64,000 nt of DNA from Mycobacterium sp. GTDB lineage: Bacteria > Actinomycetota > Actinomycetes > Mycobacteriales > Mycobacteriaceae. The stretch is taken from positions 1 to 64,000 of the forward strand of contig JAHFVD010000027.1 of the NCBI GenBank assembly GCA_023264735.1. The letters run 5' to 3'. Both the position numbers and the translations under genes were made by a program. Positions 36,183-45,978 of the stretch are shown one piece after another. The first letter of the stretch is position 1, and each line of letters starts with the position of its first letter. Below the pieces are notes generated by a model. It had not been told where the DNA came from. It saw only the letters and a program-made list of their open reading frames with translations, and ran no database searches.

Positions 36183-37798
36183 TGTCCACCTCCAGCTTCA
36201 GCGGGCAGCGCCGGACCGGCGGGAACTGCGGGTGCTGCCGGCGGAGCCCCACCGTTGATCTGTTGCGAGACCGATAGTGGTCCGGGGACCACGTCCGGCC
36301 CCGGCGGTGGCGGCGGGATCGCTCCCGGGTACCAGGGCGGCGGCAGCGGGTTGTTCTGGTCATAGGAGTTCGACGGGGCGCCACCACGCGGGCCACCCGG
36401 CGCGTAAGAGACCGGGTCTGGCCCGCCCAACAGCGCAGCCAGCGAGTCGGGCGTGAGCATGTTCGCGGTGAACGGCTGCACATCGACACCCTGCATGCCC
36501 GGTGCCACAATCCAGCCCGGCTCGTGATTGCCGTGCGAGAACAACGTGTCCCGCGACCAGATGCCGGGCACCGTTGTGTCCTTGTACCCGGGCGGCGGCC
36601 GCAGCCGTTCCTCGGAGTAGGCGACGTACTTCGGTAGCGTCTCGGCCGTCGAGAACTGGTTGACGCCGAACGGCGGGAAGTTGAACTTGATCGCGTCCAT
36701 GATCGGCGCGAGGTACTCCGCGCACATCTCCGCCGAATCCTGGTAGCCCAGCCGGCTGCCCGACTGGATCGCGCTACAGATGAACTGCAGCGGGTTGGCG
36801 AAGCTGGCGATGGTCGGAATCGCCACCAGCGCACCGTGAGTCGGGTGATAGATGTTCTGCAGGTTGGCGGCCAGGTTCGGGTAGACGTGCAACACCGTCT
36901 CCAGGCCGTTGCGCGAATCCGGTTGCAGGATCTGGGTCGTGACATCGGAGAGGTTGTTGATGTCCTTGCTCAGCACCGAACCGTTGTCGTTGACGAACTT
37001 GCGGGCGGTGGTCAACAGCGTGTCAATGTCCTTGACTGCCTTGGCCACTTCTTGATCGGAGTTGCTGAACGAGTTGGTGAACGTCGCCAGGTTGTTGTTG
37101 AGCGAGACCAGCTGCTGGTCGCTCTTGTGCAGCGCGTTGACGAACAGGGCCAGGCTCTTGAGCACGGCGAAGAAGTCGCCGCGACCTTCGTTGAGCGCGG
37201 TCACCGCGTCGGACAGGGCCTTGAACGTGGTGTTGATCTGTTCGCCCTTGCCCTCCAGCCCGTTGGCGAAGGACTCCAGGACGTCACCGAAGGGACCCTT
37301 GGGCTGTTCGGGTGTCGGGCCGAGTTTGGTGACGATGTCCGAGATCTGGTTGCGCAGGTCGTCCCACTCCGCGGGCACGTCGGTGCGATCGATCGGGATG
37401 ACGGCGTTGTTCTCCATCACCGCACCGCCGGTGTAGGCCGGGGTCAACTGGATCACCCGGGAGGCGACCAGGCTCGGGTTCAGGATCGCCGCGTGGGCGT
37501 CGGCGGGCACCTTGTACTTGTTCTGGTAGTTGAAGGTGACCTTCATCTTGTCGCCGGCCGGTTCGATCTTCTCGATCTTGCCGACCTGCACGCCCATGAT
37601 CTGCACCCGGTCACCGGGATACAGCGCCAGCGCTTCGGAGAAGTACGCCACCACGGTGTTGGTGGTCAGCTTCTTGTAGGCGTAGTAGCCGAAGAACGCG
37701 GCGAACACCGCGATGACCAGCACGAGGGCACCGATGATGACGGACGCGCGAGACATCTTCGGCACACCCAGATTACGAATATTGAAGACTGTCGACAT
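36179..37798 (-). CDS. mce1D: Mce1D, Mce-family transporter subunit
   Basis: A 539-residue Mce protein: transmembrane helix (about 18-42), Mce domain (about 48-125; L-Y-P-G-D-R-V-Q-I-M-G-V-Q-V-G), helical region to about 330, then a C-terminal proline-rich tail from about residue 460. The N-terminus M-S-T-V-F-N-I-R-N-L is characteristic of subunit D. It starts three bases after the mce1C stop. Confidence 0.93.
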   Translation of the reverse strand: MSTVFNIRNLGVPKMSRASVIIGALVLVIAVFAAFFGYYAYKKLTTNTVVAYFSEALALYPGDRVQIMGVQVGKIEKIEPAGDKMKVTFNYQNKYKVPADAHAAILNPSLVASRVIQLTPAYTGGAVMENNAVIPIDRTDVPAEWDDLRNQISDIVTKLGPTPEQPKGPFGDVLESFANGLEGKGEQINTTFKALSDAVTALNEGRGDFFAVLKSLALFVNALHKSDQQLVSLNNNLATFTNSFSNSDQEVAKAVKDIDTLLTTARKFVNDNGSVLSKDINNLSDVTTQILQPDSRNGLETVLHVYPNLAANLQNIYHPTHGALVAIPTIASFANPLQFICSAIQSGSRLGYQDSAEMCAEYLAPIMDAIKFNFPPFGVNQFSTAETLPKYVAYSEERLRPPPGYKDTTVPGIWSRDTLFSHGNHEPGWIVAPGMQGVDVQPFTANMLTPDSLAALLGGPDPVSYAPGGPRGGAPSNSYDQNNPLPPPWYPGAIPPPPPGPDVVPGPLSVSQQINGGAPPAAPAVPAGPALPAEAGGGQ

Positions 37799-37801
37799 CG
37801 G

Positions 37802-39358
37802 CTACGCTCCCCCTCCCTGATCGACGGGCGCCAGGTCGCCGACCGGCGGCACCTGCGGTCCCGGTCCCGGCGGTGGGATCGGCCCGATGAGGGCGTTCGG
37901 CGGCGGCGCATAGCCGGGGATATCGGTGGCCGGTCCCGGCGTCGGGGCGACCGGAACCGTGCGGGCCCCCGGCGGACCGGGTGCCAGCGGCGGGGCAGGC
38001 ACGCCCTGAATGCTCGGCGAGAGCTCGCCGGGGAAGGCCGCACTCGGGACACCCGGGCGGTAGCCAGCGGCGGGGTTGGGTGCCGAGATCGGCACATCGG
38101 GTGGCGGGTAGGCACCTTCTGCGACAGGCCCGAAGGGAAGATTCGTCAGACCGGCGCACGGCAGCGGGTTTCCGGTTGTCGGAATGCCGTCCGGGGGCGG
38201 GGTGTACGAGCACGGCGAGCCGGGGCCGACGGCGGGACCGGGATGGTCGGGTGTGCCCTCGAGCGGGATCGGGGCCGGCGGCGGTGCACCGTTGGGCTGG
38301 CGCTGGCCGTTGGGGTCGGGGAACCGGAAGGCCGGCAGACCCGCGTTGCGCCAGAACTCTTCAGGATCGATACCGCGCTTCTTGAATGCGGCGTCCACCC
38401 ACGGCTGCAGGATTTGGTACGGCACCAGGTTGACCACCAGCACCTTGAAGTACGGGCCCGAGCCGATGGCCTCGGCCAGTGCACCCATGAACTTCGAGGC
38501 GGTGATCAGCACGTCGGACAGGTCCGTCTTGTGCTTCACCAGCACATCGCTGATCGTTTTCAGCTGCTCCAGAACATGATTCAGGTTCGGATTGTCGTCG
38601 ATGAATCCGGTGAACTGTTGGGAGAGCTGGGAGACGTTGGCCAGCAGGTAGTCGATCTCGTTGCGGCGCTCGTTGACCGCGGCCAGCAGGGTCTGGGCGT
38701 TGACCGCCAGCCGGTTGATCTGCTCACTGCGGTTGCCCAGCACGGCGACGACCTTGTTGGCGTTGGCCAGCAGCTGCTTGAACTGCTCGTCGCGCTTGCC
38801 GATGGTGTCGGAGAACCGGGCCACCCCGTCCAGTGCCGCACTCAGGTGCGGGTAGGTCTGGTCGATGGTTTCGGACAACACGTTCAGCGACTGCTTGACG
38901 GTGTCGATGTCCCAGCCCGCAGCGGCTTTCGTCACGTCGAAGACCGCGTCGTAGATCTGGTATGGCGTGGTGGTCTGACCCACCGGCAGCACCGAGCTCG
39001 CCTGCAGCATCTTGGCACCCCGCGGCTCGATCTCGAGCACCCGCTTGCCCAGGATCGTCTCGGTACGGATCGCCACTCGGCTCTCGGTGCCAATCTGCCT
39101 GGCGCCCAAGTTGAATCCGATCAGCACGTGATCGCCGTCGATCTTCAGCGACTTCACCTCACCGACGTCCATCCCGGCGATGCGGACCTTGTCGCCGGCG
39201 TTCAGGCCCGCGGTGTCGGTGAACTGGCCGTAGTAGGTCGGCTGGGCGAACAGCTGCGGAATGCCCGAGAAGCTCTGCCCCACCGTGACGACCAGCACGA
39301 TGATCACGATGCCGGCCAGGCCGTTCTTGATCCGGTTGGGAGTCTGTAGCGTCCTCAT
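37802..39358 (-). CDS. mce1C: Mce1C, Mce-family transporter subunit
   Basis: A 518-residue Mce protein with one N-terminal transmembrane helix (about 15-35), a Mce domain (about 42-115; L-N-A-G-D-K-V-R-I-A-G-M-D-V-G), a helical region and a proline-rich C-terminal tail of about 170 residues. The ATG at 39358 overlaps the mce1B stop (ATGA). Four codons of open frame upstream are discarded for this reason. Confidence 0.92.
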   Translation of the reverse strand: MRTLQTPNRIKNGLAGIVIIVLVVTVGQSFSGIPQLFAQPTYYGQFTDTAGLNAGDKVRIAGMDVGEVKSLKIDGDHVLIGFNLGARQIGTESRVAIRTETILGKRVLEIEPRGAKMLQASSVLPVGQTTTPYQIYDAVFDVTKAAAGWDIDTVKQSLNVLSETIDQTYPHLSAALDGVARFSDTIGKRDEQFKQLLANANKVVAVLGNRSEQINRLAVNAQTLLAAVNERRNEIDYLLANVSQLSQQFTGFIDDNPNLNHVLEQLKTISDVLVKHKTDLSDVLITASKFMGALAEAIGSGPYFKVLVVNLVPYQILQPWVDAAFKKRGIDPEEFWRNAGLPAFRFPDPNGQRQPNGAPPPAPIPLEGTPDHPGPAVGPGSPCSYTPPPDGIPTTGNPLPCAGLTNLPFGPVAEGAYPPPDVPISAPNPAAGYRPGVPSAAFPGELSPSIQGVPAPPLAPGPPGARTVPVAPTPGPATDIPGYAPPPNALIGPIPPPGPGPQVPPVGDLAPVDQGGGA

Positions 39359-40395
39359 TGCGGCGTGCACCTACCCGTGGGCTGCTGAGTGATCTTCACG
39401 GTGCGGACCGGGCCACCGGGCTGCAGGCCGTTGAGCTTCAGGTTGATGTCGCACAGGTAGAAGTTGAAGAAGTCACCGTAGATACCACCGGCGCGGCCGA
39501 TCATCTTCACGGCCACCGGCAACTTGGTGAGCAGATCGTCGAGCCGGTCCTGACCGTCGGCGAGCGGCTGCTGAATGGTCTCGATCTTGCCGATCGTGTC
39601 CTTGAGCTGCGGGCGGTCATCGGCCAGCAGATCGCCCACAGTGCCTGCGGCACTGCTGATGTCCGCCGTGGCCTTAGCCAGCGGATCGGCCCGGTTCTTC
39701 AGTCCGGTGATCAGGATCTCGAAGTTGTTGACCGTCTGGTCGAAGTCCTTCTCGTGCTTGACGGTGGTGTCCAGCACGGTGTTCAGGTTGGTGATCACCT
39801 CACCGATCGCCTGATCACGGTCCGCCAGAGCGGAAGTCAGCTGCGCCGTCTGGTCAAGGATGTCGTTGATGGTGCCGCCCTGCCCCTGGAAAACAGTGAT
39901 GAGCGACGAGGCGATGGTGTTGACCTTCTGCGGGTCCAACGACTTGAACAGCGGCTTGAAACCACCGATGAGCGCGTCGAGGTCCAGCGCGGGCTGGGTG
40001 CGTGACATCGGAATGAAGCCGCCCCCAGGCAGAATCCGGTCGGCGCCCTCGCCGGTGCCACGATCCAGGTTGACGTAGCGGTTACCGATCAGGTCCTGGT
40101 AACGGATCTGGGCGGTGGTCGACTGGTACAGCGGCAGGGTCCGATCGACGTTGAGCGTCACCTGAACTCGGTCGCCGTTGCCCATGAGCTTGATGTCGGA
40201 GACCTTGCCGACCTCGACACCACCAGCACGGACGAACTGACCGTCACGCAAACCGCTGGCATTGCTGAATTCGGCTGTGTACGCGGTCGTTCGGTCGAAC
40301 CGGAACTGCCCGAACACGATGACGATGATCGCCGTGAAGAGCAGGAGCACCAGTGAGAATGCCCCGAGTTTGATTGCTGTGCCGGTGATTTTCAT
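39355..40395 (-). CDS. mce1B: Mce1B, Mce-family transporter subunit
   Basis: A 346-residue Mce protein, the shortest in the set and without a proline-rich tail. Transmembrane helix about 8-30, Mce domain about 38-115 (L-R-D-G-Q-F-V-R-A-G-G-V-E-V-G), then helices, ending in a Cys-containing C-terminus. The ATG at 40395 overlaps the mce1A stop (ATGA); the usual N-terminus M-K-I-T-G-T-A-I-K-L follows it. Confidence 0.92.
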   Translation of the reverse strand: MKITGTAIKLGAFSLVLLLFTAIIVIVFGQFRFDRTTAYTAEFSNASGLRDGQFVRAGGVEVGKVSDIKLMGNGDRVQVTLNVDRTLPLYQSTTAQIRYQDLIGNRYVNLDRGTGEGADRILPGGGFIPMSRTQPALDLDALIGGFKPLFKSLDPQKVNTIASSLITVFQGQGGTINDILDQTAQLTSALADRDQAIGEVITNLNTVLDTTVKHEKDFDQTVNNFEILITGLKNRADPLAKATADISSAAGTVGDLLADDRPQLKDTIGKIETIQQPLADGQDRLDDLLTKLPVAVKMIGRAGGIYGDFFNFYLCDINLKLNGLQPGGPVRTVKITQQPTGRCTPQ

Positions 40396-41603
40396 GGGTT
40401 GATCGTGTTCTCCCCGACTTGGCGTCCCCACACGTACTCGGTCAGGATCGGCTGGCCGAGCTCGAAGTGGTTGTACGGAGCGAGAGAGGCGCCGTCGTCG
40501 ACCACCAGGTGCGGCGCCGGCCAGAAGTTGCGGTCGATCGTCTGCCAGCAGCCGGGTGCGCCACCGGGGCCGCCGTGCCCGTTGATCCTGGGCAGGTTGT
40601 CCGGATAGACGTACGGGTTTGGCGCACCGAGGAATGCGGTCACGGTGTCCAGCGAGTAGCCGTTGCCGCCGAACGCATCCAGCGCCGGTTGCAGCGCCTC
40701 GGCCTCACCCTTGATCTGGCAGTACAGCTGCGGGCTGTAGGTGTCCAGCAGTTTGGCGGTGGGGATCAGGTCGGCTTGGCCGCGGACGAAGTAGGGGCCG
40801 CCGCGTTCGAAGATGTCGGCGCCGGTGTTGCCGAAGCCGGTGGAGGCCAGCAGGGCGGCGTCGAGGTCCTTCTGTTCCTCGTTGAGGGTGCGGGCGGTGG
40901 TGACCGCATGGTCGAGGAAGTCCCACAGGTCGGGGCTGGCCTTGGTGTAGACGTCGGCCAGCTTGGACAGCTGCTGAATGTTGGTGCGGATCTGGGGCAT
41001 CTGCGGGTTGATGTCATCGAGGACGGCGTTGCCGTTGACGATCGACTGCCCGAACTTGGTGCCCAGCCCGTTGAGCGCTTCGGCGGCCGCCGACAGGGTC
41101 AGGTTCAGCTTGACCGGATCGACCTTCTCCGAGATCGACGTCAACGTCTCGAACAACGTATTGAACTCGGTCGTGACCCCCGAGGACTTGATCACGTCGG
41201 CACTCGAAATCCGGGTCTTCACCGGGTCCTTCGGGCTGGTGAACGACACGTACTTGTTGCCGAACACCGTGCTGGCCTTGATCTGAGCATCGACGTTGGC
41301 CGGGATCAGGGAGATGTAGTGCGGCTTCACCTCCAAGGTGAGCTCGGCCACCGACTTACCGCCGCGATCCACCGCAGTCACATTGCTGACGCGACCGATC
41401 TCCACGCCGTTGTAGGTCACCTTCGAGCCCGGGTCCATCACCAAGCCGGCACGGTCGGACACCATCGTGAGCGTGGTCTTCGGGGTGAGGTCACCACGGA
41501 ATTGGAGGTAGACCAACGTCACCAGCGCGATCGCCAGTACAAGGAAGACCACGCCCGCCAACTTCAGTGGCGGGCGCCGGGACGAGTTCAACGGCTGCGC
41601 CAT
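40392..41603 (-). CDS. mce1A: Mce1A, Mce-family transporter subunit
   Basis: A 403-residue Mce protein with an N-terminal transmembrane helix (about 14-35), the Mce domain (about 40-118; M-D-P-G-S-K-V-T-Y-N-G-V-E-I-G-R-V) and helical region. The C-terminal part holds two cysteines (L-Y-C-Q-I, P-G-C-W). ATG at 41603, four bases after the yrbE1B stop; upstream open frame overlaps that gene and is ignored. In M. tuberculosis the protein was named for promoting cell entry; the present view is fatty-acid import. Confidence 0.93.
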   Translation of the reverse strand: MAQPLNSSRRPPLKLAGVVFLVLAIALVTLVYLQFRGDLTPKTTLTMVSDRAGLVMDPGSKVTYNGVEIGRVSNVTAVDRGGKSVAELTLEVKPHYISLIPANVDAQIKASTVFGNKYVSFTSPKDPVKTRISSADVIKSSGVTTEFNTLFETLTSISEKVDPVKLNLTLSAAAEALNGLGTKFGQSIVNGNAVLDDINPQMPQIRTNIQQLSKLADVYTKASPDLWDFLDHAVTTARTLNEEQKDLDAALLASTGFGNTGADIFERGGPYFVRGQADLIPTAKLLDTYSPQLYCQIKGEAEALQPALDAFGGNGYSLDTVTAFLGAPNPYVYPDNLPRINGHGGPGGAPGCWQTIDRNFWPAPHLVVDDGASLAPYNHFELGQPILTEYVWGRQVGENTINP

Positions 41604-41607
41604 ACCG

Positions 41608-42477
41608 CTACACCGTGAGGTTGAAGTTGGGGTTGGTGCCGTAGAGCGCCAACGAGGCCAACAGAACGACGGTCGCGACGGCGACCAGCGAGGCGCGCAT
41701 CGAGATCCCGACCGCCTCGCCCACGCCGACCGGACCGCCACTGGCGTTGTAGCCGAAGTAGCAGTGATTGATCATCACGAACATGGCGATGATGATGGCC
41801 ACGACGAAGGACCAGAACACGTCATCGGGCCGCAGGAACGTGCGGAAGTAGTGGTCGTAGGTGCCCGTCGACTGGCCGTACAAGACAGTCGTGGTGAGCT
41901 GCGCGGCCAGGAACGACAGCAGCAGCGCCATCGCATACAGCGGAATGATGACGACCATGCCGGCCAGGATGCGTGTCGACACCAGGTAGCTGATCGACTT
42001 GATGCCCATCACCTCGAGCGCGTCGATCTCCTCACTGATGCGCATGGCGCCGAGCTCGGCGGTCGCTCCCGCACCGACGGTGGCGGCAAGTGCGTGACCG
42101 GACACCAGTGGCGCGACGACACGGACGTTCACCAGCGCCGCCACGAAACCGGTGAAGGCCTCGACGCCGATATTGCCCAGTGACGCATAGCCCTGGATCG
42201 CGATCAGCGAACCACCCGACAGCGTCACGAAACCCACGATCGCGATGGTTCCGCCGATGACGGCCATCGCGCCTGTGCCCATGCCGATCTCGGCGATCAG
42301 GCGCAGTGTGGCGCGGCGGTAGTAGCGCAGAGCATGGGGGATCTGGCCGACCGCGGAAACGGTGAACCACGCCACGTCACCGACCCTGTCGATGAACCGG
42401 CCCGGCGATGACGCCAACCTGGTCGCCCTGGAATAGGCGCGGGGGTAGCGGCTGCGCAGAACTGTCGCGGTACTCAT
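41608..42477 (-). CDS. yrbE1B: YrbE1B, MlaE-type permease of the Mce1 transporter
   Basis: A 289-residue membrane protein with about five to six transmembrane helices and the permease coupling motif E-E-I-D-A-L-E-V-M-G-I (about 158-168) that contacts the MceG ATPase. It pairs with YrbE1A. The ATG at 42477 sits one base after the yrbE1A stop. The MceG ATPase is encoded elsewhere in mycobacteria, and none is seen here. Confidence 0.93.
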   Translation of the reverse strand: MSTATVLRSRYPRAYSRATRLASSPGRFIDRVGDVAWFTVSAVGQIPHALRYYRRATLRLIAEIGMGTGAMAVIGGTIAIVGFVTLSGGSLIAIQGYASLGNIGVEAFTGFVAALVNVRVVAPLVSGHALAATVGAGATAELGAMRISEEIDALEVMGIKSISYLVSTRILAGMVVIIPLYAMALLLSFLAAQLTTTVLYGQSTGTYDHYFRTFLRPDDVFWSFVVAIIIAMFVMINHCYFGYNASGGPVGVGEAVGISMRASLVAVATVVLLASLALYGTNPNFNLTV

Positions 42478-42478
42478 A

Positions 42479-43279
42479 TCAGTGCCCCGTTCCGAACCGA
42501 ACACCGATGGTCGTCAGGACGACGTTCACGGCGAACAATGCGACCACGGAAAGGACGAGCGTTTCGTTCACCGCGGTGCCAAGGCCCTTGGAGCCGCCGG
42601 ACACCGTCAAACCGCGGTAACACCCGACCAAGCCGGCGATCAGTCCGAAGGTCAGTGCCTTGACGATCGAGATGACGACCTCGGGCAGCCCGGTGATCAG
42701 CGTCAGCGTGGAGACGTACGCGCCGGCGGAGATGTTCTGCATGTACACACCGAAGATGAAGCCACCGACCAGGCCGACGGCGATGACGGCGCCGTTGAGC
42801 AGCACCGCGACGAACGTCGAGGCGACCACCCGGGGCAGGACGAGACGGTGGATGGGATCGATGCCGAGCACCTCGAGGGCGTCGATCTCCTCACGAATGG
42901 TGCGCGCGCCGAGGTCGGCACAGATAGCCGTCGACCCGGCGCCCGCGACGACCAGCACGGTCACGATCGGACCGAGCTGGGTAACGGCGGCCAGCGCGGC
43001 GCCCGCGCCGGACACGTCGGCGGCGCCGAACTCCACCAGCAGGATGTTGATGGTGAAGATGATCAGGATCGTGTTGGGGACCGCGACGGCGATGGTCGGC
43101 AGGAACGTCACCCGAAACTGAAACCAGCCCTGCAGGATGAACTCTCGCCACTCGAACGGCCATTTCGTGGTGGCCTTCGCGGTGAGCACGCACATGCGGA
43201 AGAAGCCACCGATGGCGGTCAGCGCCGGACGTGCCTTGTCCTGGATGTAGCCGCCAACACCGGCCGTCGTCGCCGTCAC
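42479..43279 (-). CDS. yrbE1A: YrbE1A, MlaE-type permease of the Mce1 transporter
   Basis: A 266-residue permease with hydrophobic segments across its length and the coupling motif E-E-I-D-A-L-E-V-L-G-I (about 129-139). The start is a GTG at 43279. A 230-base gap separates it from fadD5 upstream; this gap may hold an extra promoter, and contains a weak CTACT-N4-AGTAG inverted repeat (43382-43395). It forms the inner-membrane heterodimer with YrbE1B. Confidence 0.92.
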   Translation of the reverse strand: MTATTAGVGGYIQDKARPALTAIGGFFRMCVLTAKATTKWPFEWREFILQGWFQFRVTFLPTIAVAVPNTILIIFTINILLVEFGAADVSGAGAALAAVTQLGPIVTVLVVAGAGSTAICADLGARTIREEIDALEVLGIDPIHRLVLPRVVASTFVAVLLNGAVIAVGLVGGFIFGVYMQNISAGAYVSTLTLITGLPEVVISIVKALTFGLIAGLVGCYRGLTVSGGSKGLGTAVNETLVLSVVALFAVNVVLTTIGVRFGTGH

Positions 43280-43509
43280 TGGAACATCCAGATGACAGGA
43301 CCACGTCGGTCGCGGCTCAGTGGCAGTCCGACTGGCACATACCCTCCTTGCCCCGACCCGCAGTGAGTGAGTGTCGTCTTCCTACTAACGAGTAGTAAGG
43401 CGGACCACAGGAATGTACCCGATCGCCGAGGGCGCGTGCACCGCATCTGCACTATTGACCCCCCCTCGTTATTCGGCGAAATTTGTCGCGCTGGTAAGTG
43501 GTTCGGCTG

Positions 43510-45135
43510 TTAGTCGGGATCGGCTGTATGCGAAGCATTTTCGTCGCCGGAATCCGTTTCGACGCTGGCGCTGAAGCGAATCCGCAGTTCGGTCTTCAGC
43601 ACTTTGCCAGCAGGGTTGCGGGGTAAGGCATCGACGACCTCGAGACCCTTGGGATGCTTGTAACGCGCCAGTCGCTCGGTGAGGAATTCGTCGAGTTCGG
43701 CCAACCGAAGTTCACCTCCGGCAATGGCGGCGACGGCCACCGGCACCTCACCCCACTTGGGGTGGGCGCGACCGATGACCGCCACCTCGACGATCGCGGG
43801 GTGCGCAGCCAGGACGTTCTCCACCTCGGCGCAGTAGATGTTCTCACCGCCGGAGATGATCATGTCCTTTTTCCGGTCGACGACCCAGACATAGCCGTCG
43901 GCGTCCATCTTGACCAGATCGCCCGAGTGGAACCAGCCACCGGCGAACGCCTCGGCGGTGGCTGCCGGGTTGTTCCAGTAGCCGGCCATGAGAGTCGGTG
44001 CGCGATAGACGATTTCGCCGACCTCGCCCACCGGGACGTCGTTCATGTCCTCGTCAACAACCCGAGCGGCGACCGTCGGGATGACCTTGCCGACCGACCC
44101 GCGTTTCCGGATCGCGTCGTCGCCGAGCAACATGCACGTCACCGGTGACATCTCGGTCTGGCCGAACGCGGCGAGGATCTTGCTGTCGGGGAAGGTTTCC
44201 GACATCTCGCGCAGCAGGGTGTCCGACGCCGGGGCGGCACCCCAGGACAACGACCGCAGCCGGACGTCGCGCGGCTTGGCCTGCTGCGCGGCGCAGACGG
44301 CCTGCCACTGCGCCGGAACGAGGAAGATGCCGGTGACCTGTTCGGCCTCGAGAACGTCGAGCAGCTGCCCGGGGTCGAATCCACCGAGCGGGTGGATGAC
44401 GGTCGGGGTGCCCAAAATGAGACCGCCGAGGATGTTGCCGATGCCGGCGATGTGGAACAGCGGAACCCCGATGAAACCGACGTCGTGGTTGATGTCGGGT
44501 CCGGTGGTGTACATCCCGGTCATGGCCTGGCCCGCCAGGTTGGTGTGGGTCAGCACCGCGCCCTTGGGCCGTCCGGTGGTGCCCGAGGTGTACATGATCA
44601 GGGCCGGGCTGTCGCCCGGGATGTCCACCGGCTCGTGCGGCTCGCCCTCTTCGCCGATGAGGTCCTCGTACCCGAGCACCCCGTCGTCGGAGGCGCCACC
44701 GGCGACGATGACGGCGGTCAACGTGGGCGCGAGGTCGTGGACGGCCTTGGCGACGTCGGCGAGCACGGTTTCGGTGACCACCACCGCCGCCGCGCAGTCC
44801 TGAACCAGAAACGCCAGCTCCGGCGGGGTGAGCCGGAAGTTGACCGGGACGGCGATCGCGCCGAGCTGATTGGCGGCCAGGGTGGCCTCGACGAACTCGG
44901 GGCGGTTGAGCATCAGGATCATCACCCGGTCGCCGAACCGGACGCCGCGCCGGCTCAAGGCATCCGCGAGTGCGGTGACGCGGCGGTCGAACTCGGCCCA
45001 CGTCGTCGTATGACCCAGGTAGCGCAGGGCGGTCGCGTCCGGTTGCATCAGTGCGTGCCGCGCCAGCTGGTTCGTCCAGTTCTGGCGGCGCGCGAGATAC
45101 GGCTGATCGGTGGTCGCGGTGAGCTGCCTGGTCAC
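43510..45135 (-). CDS. fadD5: Fatty-acyl-CoA ligase FadD5
   Basis: A 541-residue ANL-superfamily enzyme that adenylates a fatty acid and transfers it to CoA. AMP-binding motif M-Y-T-S-G-T-T-G-R-P-K-G at residues 181-192; G-Q-T-E-M-S and G-W-F-H-S-G-D motifs; C-terminal catalytic Lys in N-P-A-G-K-V-L-K. It is the first gene of the mce1 operon, as Rv0166 in M. tuberculosis, and would activate acids brought in by the transporter. It is divergent from mce1R, with a palindromic candidate operator between (45209-45220). Confidence 0.92.
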   Translation of the reverse strand: MTRQLTATTDQPYLARRQNWTNQLARHALMQPDATALRYLGHTTTWAEFDRRVTALADALSRRGVRFGDRVMILMLNRPEFVEATLAANQLGAIAVPVNFRLTPPELAFLVQDCAAAVVVTETVLADVAKAVHDLAPTLTAVIVAGGASDDGVLGYEDLIGEEGEPHEPVDIPGDSPALIMYTSGTTGRPKGAVLTHTNLAGQAMTGMYTTGPDINHDVGFIGVPLFHIAGIGNILGGLILGTPTVIHPLGGFDPGQLLDVLEAEQVTGIFLVPAQWQAVCAAQQAKPRDVRLRSLSWGAAPASDTLLREMSETFPDSKILAAFGQTEMSPVTCMLLGDDAIRKRGSVGKVIPTVAARVVDEDMNDVPVGEVGEIVYRAPTLMAGYWNNPAATAEAFAGGWFHSGDLVKMDADGYVWVVDRKKDMIISGGENIYCAEVENVLAAHPAIVEVAVIGRAHPKWGEVPVAVAAIAGGELRLAELDEFLTERLARYKHPKGLEVVDALPRNPAGKVLKTELRIRFSASVETDSGDENASHTADPD

Positions 45136-45208
45136 TAGTCCTCTTTTGTCCGTCCGTCTGGCGTGAACGTTGGCTGAACCCGATACTGGAGAACGCAGGA
45201 ATCGTTAT

Positions 45209-45220
45209 ATTTGATCAAAT
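45209..45220. promoter_or_regulatory. Candidate Mce1R operator
   Basis: Perfect 12-bp palindrome ATTTGATCAAAT in the 146-bp fadD5-mce1R gap, conspicuously AT-rich for this genome. M. tuberculosis Mce1R represses from the equivalent gap; the exact site here is inferred. Confidence 0.6.
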
Positions 45221-45281
45221 CTAGTGTTGCTTGGGTCACATTATTGCCTTGCTCCTCGCCACACAAGTCCTCGGAGGTCAC

Positions 45282-45977
45282 GTGAACGCACCGGCTTCCG
45301 CACGGGTTGAAAACCGTCGGGGACGCCGTCGTTCACAGTTGTCGGACGAGGTCGCCGCCCATCTCCGGGAAGCCATCATGACCGGCGCGCTGCGGCCGGG
45401 GACGTTCATCCGCCTCGACGAGACGGCGGCCAGGCTCGGGGTCAGCATCACCCCGGTTCGGGAGGCGCTGCTGACCCTGCGGGGTGAGGGGATGGTGGCC
45501 CTCGAGCCGCGGCGCGGGTACGTGGTGCAGCCGCTGAGCCGCCAGGATGCGGCCGATATCTACTGGCTACAGGCCACGATCGCCAAGGAGCTGGTGACCA
45601 GTGCGGCAGAGCGGCTGACCAGCGAACAGATCGACGAGCTCGACGAGGCCAACGAGCGGCTGGCCGCCGCGGTGACCGCGGGCGACCCGGCCAGCATCGG
45701 CGCCGCCGAGTTTGCCTTCCACCGGTTGCTCAACCGCGGGGCCGGCCGGATGAAGCTGGCCTGGTTTCTCCTGCACGCGGCGCGCTATATGCCGCCGCAG
45801 ATCTACGTCACCGACGCGTCCTGGGGCGAGGCTGCCGTCGAGACCCATCGCCAGCTGATCGCCGCGCTGCGGCGCCGCGACACGGCCGCGCTCGTCGAGC
45901 TGTCCGGCGCGGAGTTCAGCGACGGCGTGCACCGGCTGCTCGAACAGCTGGAGCGCAACGGGATGTGGCGGCGCTAG
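45282..45977 (+). CDS. mce1R: Mce1R, GntR/FadR-family repressor of mce1
   Basis: A 231-residue regulator with an N-terminal GntR winged helix (about 18-85; R-L-D-E-T-A-A-R-L-G-V-S-I-T-P-V-R-E-A-L) and a C-terminal FCD effector domain (about 90-220), whose His residues (F-A-F-H-R-L-L, E-T-H-R-Q-L) could bind metal or ligand. The GTG at 45282 has GGAGG four bases upstream, so it is preferred over a start 17 codons earlier. Divergent from fadD5, as Rv0165c. Fatty-acid-type ligands are presumed. Confidence 0.92.
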   Translation: MNAPASARVENRRGRRRSQLSDEVAAHLREAIMTGALRPGTFIRLDETAARLGVSITPVREALLTLRGEGMVALEPRRGYVVQPLSRQDAADIYWLQATIAKELVTSAAERLTSEQIDELDEANERLAAAVTAGDPASIGAAEFAFHRLLNRGAGRMKLAWFLLHAARYMPPQIYVTDASWGEAAVETHRQLIAALRRRDTAALVELSGAEFSDGVHRLLEQLERNGMWRR

Positions 45978-45978
45978 T

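Noticed and set aside
43382..43395. CTACT-N4-AGTAG inverted repeat in the fadD5-yrbE1A gap as a second mce1 operator.
   Set aside because: Five-base arms are too short to stand alone; noted only within the yrbE1A entry.
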